A stretch of DNA of 64,000 nt from Halodesulfurarchaeum formicicum (GTDB taxonomy: Archaea > Halobacteriota > Halobacteria > Halobacteriales > Halobacteriaceae), in the NCBI RefSeq assembly GCF_001886955.1, contig NZ_CP016804.1:1302001-1366000 (forward strand), given 5' to 3'. A program made the position numbers and the translations under genes. Under the pieces are notes generated by a model, which saw nothing but the letters and a program-made list of their open reading frames with translations, ran no database searches and was not told the origin of the DNA. Of this stretch, positions 58,705 through 64,000 are shown piece after piece. Each line of letters begins with the position of its first letter. Within the stretch, counting starts at the first letter, position 1.

Positions 58705-59313
58705 CTACCGCGAGGTGGAAATCTGGCCGAGGATCTCCCGTTCGGCCTCGCGAAGCCGACTTTCGAAGGCGGACTCGTCCAGGCCGGCCAGCGAGGAAAG
58801 TTCCGAAAGTGTCGTCTGTCGCGGGCGCTCGTAGTATCCCGCGTCGATCGCGCGGAACAACGCCGCCCGCCGTGAATCGGTGAGTGCCGCGAGATCGATC
58901 TGGGCGGGCCAGGCTGTCTGTTCGCGGTCGACCTTCCAGTAGTCCACCAGTTCGACAGCGTCCGCGACGTCGTCCAGCTCGGCCCGGATCGACTGGGCCG
59001 CCTCGAAGGAGTCGACGTAGGTAGTCACCAGCAGCTCCCCGTCCGCCGACCGAGACGGACGCACCCGGGGCACGGACCCGGAGTCGAAGACCGCCGTGCA
59101 CGCACACGGGCGAGAAAGCGGCCGTTCGAGCTGTTTCACGGCTGTTTCGCCCTCCGCGCGGACGACGAGTTCGCAGTTGATCCCGTCCTCCGTGCGGAAG
59201 ACAGAAATATCCGTTATCGTCCCATCGAACTCACGGACCGGACACGTTCGGGTCGGTCTGACCCGGAATTCGAGCCGGTAGGAGCTGCGATTCAACCCGG
59301 TCGGGTCGTCCAT
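58705..59313 (-). CDS. HTH_10 (Bat/DmsR/NarO-like) regulator with N-terminal cysteine motif
   Basis: 202 residues. The last 55 form the HTH_10 domain (ALTDSRRAALFRAIDAGYYERPR and LSELSSLAGLDESAFESRLREAER). The N-terminal domain holds four cysteines, C24, C47, C70 and C72. The C70-x-C72 pair and the upstream cysteines resemble the CXnCXCX7C motif I recall for NarO/DmsR oxygen-responsive regulators; here the final position (residue 80) is Ser. Last gene of the molybdoenzyme operon (1-nt gap after torD), so it probably controls that operon in response to oxygen or redox state. Confidence 0.88.
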   Translation of the reverse strand: MDDPTGLNRSSYRLEFRVRPTRTCPVREFDGTITDISVFRTEDGINCELVVRAEGETAVKQLERPLSRPCACTAVFDSGSVPRVRPSRSADGELLVTTYVDSFEAAQSIRAELDDVADAVELVDYWKVDREQTAWPAQIDLAALTDSRRAALFRAIDAGYYERPRQTTLSELSSLAGLDESAFESRLREAEREILGQISTSR

Positions 59314-59314
59314 G

Positions 59315-59980
59315 TCACTCGACGTTCGATCTCGCTCGCTCGGCCATCTGTTCGACCGCTTTCGGTTCCGGTGCCGAAACGCCGAGGGTCGCCCGAAGGT
59401 GATCGAGAACCTCGCCCAGCACGTCCACACACCACCGGTGGAACGGCGCCTCGGCGACGGCCGCGTCAACCAGCTCCTGGAAGGGGTCGACCCAGTCCAG
59501 TTCCGACTCGACGAACGTCGCCAGCTCGTCGATCTCCGCGGCCTCGGTCAACACGCTGGCGTACTCCAGTTCCAGCGCGAGGTGATCGGCCGGGTAAGCC
59601 TCCGGAACGGCGGCGTCCATGGCCGCGTAGCGTCGCTCCATCGCCGTCGCCGGTGGGCCCTCCATCAGGCCGCCCTCGTGATCACCGTACCACTCCTTGT
59701 ACGGGGAGGCAGCGGGTGGCGCGAAGGGCTGTCGAAACGCTCCAAACAGAGCCTCGTAGTCTTCAGTCAGGTCCCGGCCGTCGATCGACGGCGGAGGCGA
59801 GGGCTCAGCGAGCCCCACGTCCGCCATCGTTCGGGAGAGGTCCTCGTAGAGGCTCCCGTCCTCGATGGCCCGTCGGAGGTCCTCGTCGGGGTGGCGCAGG
59901 CAGTTCGACAGCAGCACCTGGAGCTGTTCCCAGGACCCGCGAGCCGGCAACGTCCGTTCCTCACGATGGTGGTCTTCCAT
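59315..59980 (-). CDS. TorD/DmsD-family molybdoenzyme chaperone
   Basis: 221 residues, all-helical. LTEDYEALFGAFRQPFAPPAASPYKEWYG followed by HLALELEYASVLTEAA and FHRWCVDVLGEVL matches TorD-family chaperones that hold the apo-catalytic subunit until Mo cofactor insertion and Tat export. Begins 1 nt after the NrfD stop; ATG 59980 is preferred to a TTG at 60001. Its presence in the operon indicates an exported catalytic subunit. Confidence 0.92.
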   Translation of the reverse strand: MEDHHREERTLPARGSWEQLQVLLSNCLRHPDEDLRRAIEDGSLYEDLSRTMADVGLAEPSPPPSIDGRDLTEDYEALFGAFRQPFAPPAASPYKEWYGDHEGGLMEGPPATAMERRYAAMDAAVPEAYPADHLALELEYASVLTEAAEIDELATFVESELDWVDPFQELVDAAVAEAPFHRWCVDVLGEVLDHLRATLGVSAPEPKAVEQMAERARSNVE

Positions 59981-59981
59981 G

Positions 59982-61124
59982 CTAGAGTCCGGGGACGGCA
60001 AGCGGGGTTTTCACGGCAGCCAGCAACACGACATAGCGCAGCAGGTAGCCGCCGACCAGCACCAGGACGTACTTCGTCGCGTAGCCACCGGTGAGCACTT
60101 TGCGCCCGAAGGGCGTCTCGCCGAAGTCCGTGAACTGGTGTAACATGGTCACCGTCAGCGAGATCACCACGGGGAGCCCGGTCCCGAGGATCAGGACCCC
60201 GCCGATGAAGGCCAGCTGGTAGGTTCCCAGCAGTTCGGAGAGTGTCGCCTGTGCCCCGAGATTAGCCGACCCGGAGAGGAAAGACAGCAGCGCTCCGATG
60301 GCGACCAGTTCCACGATGATGATGGCGTCGTCGGTCAGGCAGAACCGGTGATTGACACGGGTCAGCGCGCCACCGCTCATGACCGTTCCCAGGAGCGCAG
60401 CCGAGATCCCGGTCGAGACCCCACTCATCAGGAAGATGAAGGGGAGGTAGGTTCGGCTCCAGACCGGCACCGCCGCGATGTCGCTGAGGAGCATCGCCGT
60501 GTAGACCACGACGAGCACGGCAACGACCGCGCCGAAGGTCCGGAAGGCACCCCAGACACGGTTCGGGAGCCGCGTGATGTCCGCGAGCCGGTCGAGGAGC
60601 CAGACGATCCCCCGTTCCGTCCGCCAGGGCATCACCCCGTCGATCCAGCCGAGAATCTTTCGGGGGAAGAGGCTCAGACCGGATTCGTCCCGCAGATCCC
60701 GGCCGAAGTGCAGCCAGAGGGTCTCCAGGACTGCGATCAGGGAGAACGTGATGATCATCCAGGTCCCGATGACCATCCAGGAGCCGTAGTTCGTGAAGTT
60801 CCACGCGAAGGTCAGCGCGCGCAGCGGCGCGCCGAGGTGTGAGAGCAAGGCGATGCTCCCGACCCCGATGGCGATCAGCGCGATGACCGAGCCCCAGCGG
60901 GATGTCTCCGCACACGCAAAGCGGTGTTCCGGGTCGTCGGTCCGGGCCAGTAGCAGGCGGCCGAGCCAGTTGTCGGCGTCCATCAGACTCTTCATGAAGC
61001 TGGCCCAGGCCGAGGTGAGGTACGAGCCGCCGGCCACGCCCCCCAGGAAGAGGTACGTGGCGATGAACACGCCCCAGTGGACGTGGGGTAACCACAGCCA
61101 TTCACTGGCTCCTATCGCGCTCAT
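59982..61124 (-). CDS. NrfD/PsrC-family membrane quinol-interacting subunit
   Basis: 380 residues with about 8-9 hydrophobic helices. HVHWGVFIATYLFLGGVAGGSYL near 14-36 is the typical first NrfD helix (conserved Gly and polar residues for quinone), followed by LGAPLRALTFAWNFTNYGSWMV. No haem ligand pattern is seen, as in other NrfD proteins. It should oxidise menaquinol and pass electrons to the Fe-S subunit encoded 2 nt upstream. Confidence 0.93.
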   Translation of the reverse strand: MSAIGASEWLWLPHVHWGVFIATYLFLGGVAGGSYLTSAWASFMKSLMDADNWLGRLLLARTDDPEHRFACAETSRWGSVIALIAIGVGSIALLSHLGAPLRALTFAWNFTNYGSWMVIGTWMIITFSLIAVLETLWLHFGRDLRDESGLSLFPRKILGWIDGVMPWRTERGIVWLLDRLADITRLPNRVWGAFRTFGAVVAVLVVVYTAMLLSDIAAVPVWSRTYLPFIFLMSGVSTGISAALLGTVMSGGALTRVNHRFCLTDDAIIIVELVAIGALLSFLSGSANLGAQATLSELLGTYQLAFIGGVLILGTGLPVVISLTVTMLHQFTDFGETPFGRKVLTGGYATKYVLVLVGGYLLRYVVLLAAVKTPLAVPGL

Positions 61125-61126
61125 GC

Positions 61127-61792
61127 TTAGTCCCCTGCGTTGTACGGCGTGGTGACTTCCTTCGTGCCGTCGACGCGTCCGTCGACGGCCGAGGTGCTAT
61201 CCTGGAGCGGTTCGACGATCACGCGACCGTTGGCCACCGCCCCAGACCGGAACCGTTCCGCGGCGGCCTGGGAGGCCTCTTCGATGATCTCCTTCTGCGG
61301 GCCGGCCTTGATGGCCTCGCCGACACAGTCCGAGACGCAATTGGGCTCGACCTGATCTTCGAGTTCGTGTTTAGGTGTGTCCTCGACGTCGGCCCCACTG
61401 CCGGGACCCTGGCCGAGACACATGTTGCACTTGGACATGAGCCCCTCGTCGCCGTAGGTCGGCGCGCCGAAGGGACAGGCCCAGCCACAGTACTTGCAGC
61501 CGATGCAGTCGTCCCGGTTGATCGTCACGATCCCGTCGCTCTCGCGTTTCTCGATGGCGTTGGTCGGACAAACTTTCTCACACGGGGCGTCGTGACAGTG
61601 CATGCAGGACATCGACAGCGGGACGTCCTCGACGTCGGGGTAGGTCCCCGTCTGGTGGTGAGTGACCGTTCGCCAGTCGTCGGTGTCCGAACCGCGGCCG
61701 TGGAACTGTTTGCAGGAGATCGAACAGGCGTGACAGCCGATACACCGGTTCGGGTCGAAGTAGAAGACCCAGTGTTCGCTTTCGACTGCCAT
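61127..61792 (-). CDS. Four-cluster [4Fe-4S] electron-transfer subunit (DmsB/PsrB-like)
   Basis: 221 residues. Four cysteine groups: RCIGCHACSISCKQ (about 16-29), CMHCHDAPCEKVCP (about 63-76), DCIGCKYCGWACPFG (about 94-108), and CNMCLG with NCVSDCVGEA (about 121-160). Together they hold four [4Fe-4S] clusters and wire the NrfD subunit to the Mo catalytic subunit. No signal peptide, so it is expected to be exported in complex with the catalytic subunit. 2-nt gaps on both sides in the operon. Confidence 0.95.
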   Translation of the reverse strand: MAVESEHWVFYFDPNRCIGCHACSISCKQFHGRGSDTDDWRTVTHHQTGTYPDVEDVPLSMSCMHCHDAPCEKVCPTNAIEKRESDGIVTINRDDCIGCKYCGWACPFGAPTYGDEGLMSKCNMCLGQGPGSGADVEDTPKHELEDQVEPNCVSDCVGEAIKAGPQKEIIEEASQAAAERFRSGAVANGRVIVEPLQDSTSAVDGRVDGTKEVTTPYNAGD

Positions 61793-61794
61793 CG

Positions 61795-64000
61795 TCAGTC
61801 ACCCCCCTCGGGTTTGACGTCAACGGCGATGTGCCTGTCCACCTGTCCCGTGATCGGGTCCATCTGTTTGTCGTGAAGTGTCATCGTGTTCATGCCCTCT
61901 CCATCAGGCGTCGCCGAGGTCTCGCCGAAGCCATACTCGGCGGTGACAAAGCCGGGACGGGCGTTCTCGGTGACGTGTGCCATGAGTTCCCCGCTTCCGG
62001 TCTTTGACTCCACGGTCACCATGTCGCCGGTCTCGATGCCCCGTGCCTCGGCGTCCTCGGGATTGATGTGGAGATAGTTGCCCCGGTAGTCCTCCTCGTT
62101 GAGATCGTTGCGTTTCGCGAAGTGGTCCTGTAGGCGCTCCTGGGGCTGGTTGCTCCCGTGTGAGAAGAACACCGAGCGCACGTCGTAGAACTCAAGCGGG
62201 TACTCGTCGCTGGTCGAGTCCCCATAGGTTCCCGGCGGAATCCACTCGGGGGCCGTGCTCATGCCGGCTTCCTCCGCAGCCTGGGCGAAGCTTCCGACCT
62301 GATCGAGGTCGAAGCGGAAGACGAAGTTGTCGTTGTCCTTCCACTTCTCGTAGTCGTACTCCTCGACCAGTTCGTAGTTCTTCTCGCCACTCGAGAGTTC
62401 TTCGAGAGTGAGATCCAGCGTCGAAAGCTGGTCGTCGATGAAGTCCTCGTGAGAGTCCCACTGTTCGAAGATCCGCCAGTCGTCGTTGTCCGTCTTCTCG
62501 GCCATCGCCGACGCGATGCCAGTCAGGATGTCGAAGTCCGGCTTCGTGTTCCACTGCGGGTCGACGGCCGCTTTGCCGCCGGTGACCCACTTGTGGTTGG
62601 GATAGGCTGACCAGTTGCCGGTCCCGAGCGTGTCCTTCTCAAGAGACGTGGCTTCCGGAAGAACGACGTCCGCGTTTCGGGAGACGCCGTTCCAGTAGGC
62701 GTCGATCGAGATGACCAGTGCCATCTCCTCGATAGCCCGGACCCACTCCTCCGCGTTCCCGTCCTTCAACGGATCGTCGTGGTGAACCACGATGCCGTTG
62801 ATGTGACCGTTATCGACCATCTCGGGAACGAGGTTATGGGCGATGTCCGTGATGTGACGGACCGGGTAGTCGGAGTATTCCTCGTACTTCGTAATCGCCG
62901 GCTCCTTGAACTGAGCCCGGTTCGTGTAGTCCATCTCACAGACTTCGCCGAACGAGGCAGTGCTTGCGTACTCCCAGAGGCGAAGCCCGCCCGGCCGGTC
63001 GATGTTGCCGACGAGGCCGTTGAGCGCCGTGATGTTCTGCGTGGCCTTCCAGCCGTTGCCCATCTGGGCCGTGCCCGTCCAGACCGAGATACCGGCCCGC
63101 GGGGCCGCCTCGGCGAAGCCACGAGCGACCTCGCGGATGTCCTCGGCGGGAATGCCCGTGATCTCCGCCGCGTCCTCCGGCGGCATGTCCGCGGCCGCTT
63201 CCTTGTAGGCGTCGAAGCCGTGGGTGTAATTCTCGACGAACTCCTGGTCGTACAGGTCCTCCTCGATGATGACGTTCGCCATCGCCAGCGCCAGCGCGCC
63301 GTCAGTCCGGGGCTCGATCGGCAGCCACTTGTCGGACTTCTCGGCGGTGATGGTGTGCTGGGGATCGATCGTGACCAGGGTCGCGCCCCGGTTCTCGATG
63401 GCCTCGAGTGTGCCCTTGGCCTCGAACTGTCCGGCAAAGGAGTTGAGCTGGTTGCGGCCCCAGGCGATGATGTAGTCGCTGTTCTGGTAGTCCGGGACGC
63501 GGTTGTTCGATCCCACGCCCATCATGCCGCCAGTGACGAAGGTCGGTCCCGCACAGACGTGGATCCCGCGGCTGATGCGTTCGGGTGTGCCGTAGAGTTC
63601 GCGCCACACCGTCGAGAAAATCGGCGTCTCGGCCCAGCTCGTCGCGTCGAGAAGCGTCTCCTCGCCATACTCATCAGCGAAGCTCACCAGCCGGTCGGCG
63701 GTGAACTCGAAGGCCTCCTCCCAGCTAACCTTCTGGAGCTCGCCGTTTTTCCGGATGTGGGGCTCCTTGATGCGTTTGGGGTCGTGGGTCTTGTCCTGCT
63801 GTCCCAGTCCCTTCGGACAGAGGGTTCCTTCGGTCCCCGGGCCGGCACTACCCCGTGGGTGACCATCGACACCGGTGATGTTCACGACCGACCCGTCGAC
63901 GACGGTCACCTCCTGCCCGCAGTTGTGCGAGCACATCCAGCAGTTCCCGAAGGCTTTGGAGACATCCGCACCGCCCGAGTCGGTTCCATCGTCACTGGAG
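61795..64000 (-). CDS. Molybdopterin oxidoreductase catalytic subunit (PsrA/PhsA-like), N-terminus beyond right edge
   Basis: At least 734 residues; the frame is open to base 64000. The first visible stretch is a Ser/Asp/Gly linker, then the [4Fe-4S] motif C-x2-C-x3-C (CWMCSHNC) with the fourth Cys in TLCPKG about 33 residues on. GIHVCAGPT supplies a cysteine at the Mo-ligand position, as in polysulfide, thiosulfate and tetrathionate reductases and not Ser as in DMSO reductase. GRNQLNSF, GNGWKATQNITALNGLVGNIDRPGG and the C-terminal pterin domain are present. A Tat signal is expected upstream but not visible. An internal ATG at 63936 lies inside the Fe-S motif and is not the start. Confidence 0.93.
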   Translation of the reverse strand, partial: SSDDGTDSGGADVSKAFGNCWMCSHNCGQEVTVVDGSVVNITGVDGHPRGSAGPGTEGTLCPKGLGQQDKTHDPKRIKEPHIRKNGELQKVSWEEAFEFTADRLVSFADEYGEETLLDATSWAETPIFSTVWRELYGTPERISRGIHVCAGPTFVTGGMMGVGSNNRVPDYQNSDYIIAWGRNQLNSFAGQFEAKGTLEAIENRGATLVTIDPQHTITAEKSDKWLPIEPRTDGALALAMANVIIEEDLYDQEFVENYTHGFDAYKEAAADMPPEDAAEITGIPAEDIREVARGFAEAAPRAGISVWTGTAQMGNGWKATQNITALNGLVGNIDRPGGLRLWEYASTASFGEVCEMDYTNRAQFKEPAITKYEEYSDYPVRHITDIAHNLVPEMVDNGHINGIVVHHDDPLKDGNAEEWVRAIEEMALVISIDAYWNGVSRNADVVLPEATSLEKDTLGTGNWSAYPNHKWVTGGKAAVDPQWNTKPDFDILTGIASAMAEKTDNDDWRIFEQWDSHEDFIDDQLSTLDLTLEELSSGEKNYELVEEYDYEKWKDNDNFVFRFDLDQVGSFAQAAEEAGMSTAPEWIPPGTYGDSTSDEYPLEFYDVRSVFFSHGSNQPQERLQDHFAKRNDLNEEDYRGNYLHINPEDAEARGIETGDMVTVESKTGSGELMAHVTENARPGFVTAEYGFGETSATPDGEGMNTMTLHDKQMDPITGQVDRHIAVDVKPEGGD

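Noticed and set aside
63934-63936. ATG at 63936 as start of the molybdoenzyme
   Set aside because: It falls inside the CxxCxxxC Fe-S motif, whose first cysteine is encoded just upstream in frame; the real start is beyond the window.

Overview
The window is 64 kb of haloarchaeal chromosome. Evidence: GC-rich DNA, very acidic proteins, archaeal information-processing genes (transcription factor S, RpoL, NAC, TrmI, Dph2, a uS10-like protein), archaeal ether-lipid genes (glycerol-1-phosphate dehydrogenase, geranylgeranyl reductase), TATA-like boxes of the TTTAA/CTTAAG kind about 25-30 nt before start codons, and many families found essentially only in Halobacteria. A menaquinone operon together with a membrane-bound Mo/Fe-S reductase whose Mo ligand is Cys suggests an anaerobically respiring, possibly sulfur-compound-reducing haloarchaeon. 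The genus (for example Halodesulfurarchaeum or a relative) is only a guess.

Layout. 0-7 kb: truncated cysS, three small minus-strand genes (one Trm112-like), purA, a winged-helix regulator, a large DUF7527-type coiled-coil protein, UPF0058 and a ribbon-helix-helix protein. 7.0-15.2 kb: a small sulfite-oxidase-fold molybdoprotein followed by menF-menD-menB-menA-menC-menE. 15.2-26 kb: HTH protein, gatA/gatC, PHP phosphoesterase, purL, two tiny proteins, hisF, rpoL, a rhomboid protease, a METTL5-like methylase, dph2 and an MBL-fold hydrolase. 26-38.5 kb: a long coiled-coil protein, a second sulfite-oxidase-like protein, phoU, ferredoxin, geranylgeranyl reductase, nhaC, uS10-like, Nudix, DUF5787, DUF5797, MFS, TFS, then a hairpin-rich intergenic region before trmI/NAC. 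38.5-43 kb: PUA protein, an APC transporter with fused Usp domains plus a free Usp, NYN protein and metallophosphoesterase. 43.2-48.8 kb: a six-gene lysine/diaminopimelate operon (dapA-dapB-dapD-lysA-dapF-dapE), every junction a 4-nt overlap. 48.8-58.7 kb: purB, a purN-purH fusion, hemH/hemE, glycosyltransferase, IMPDH/GMP-reductase-like protein, a 40-aa zinc finger, egsA and an SDR. 58.7-64 kb: a complex iron-sulfur molybdoenzyme operon (catalytic subunit truncated by the right edge, Fe-S subunit, NrfD anchor, TorD chaperone, cysteine-containing HTH_10 regulator).

How it works together: the men operon makes menaquinone, which the NrfD-type subunit of the 59-64 kb reductase would oxidise. Purine synthesis is scattered (purA, purL, purB, purNH, an IMPDH/GMPR-like gene). 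No CRISPR array, rRNA, tRNA, insertion sequence or provirus was found, and no gene-free stretch exceeds 300 nt.

The most unusual signals are architectural. First, 9 of 12 convergent gene pairs have stop codons within 4 nt of each other, six of them as palindromic double stops. Second, several main genes (hisF, dapA, a coiled-coil gene, a winged-helix gene) have a mini-ORF placed where a leaderless transcript would begin. Third, there are possible functional departures: MenE lacks the conserved C-terminal lysine, the DUF5787 protein has a PD-ExK-like motif plus a Cys cluster, ferrochelatase ends in a Cys cluster, and the reductase regulator carries a near-complete NarO/DmsR-like cysteine motif.
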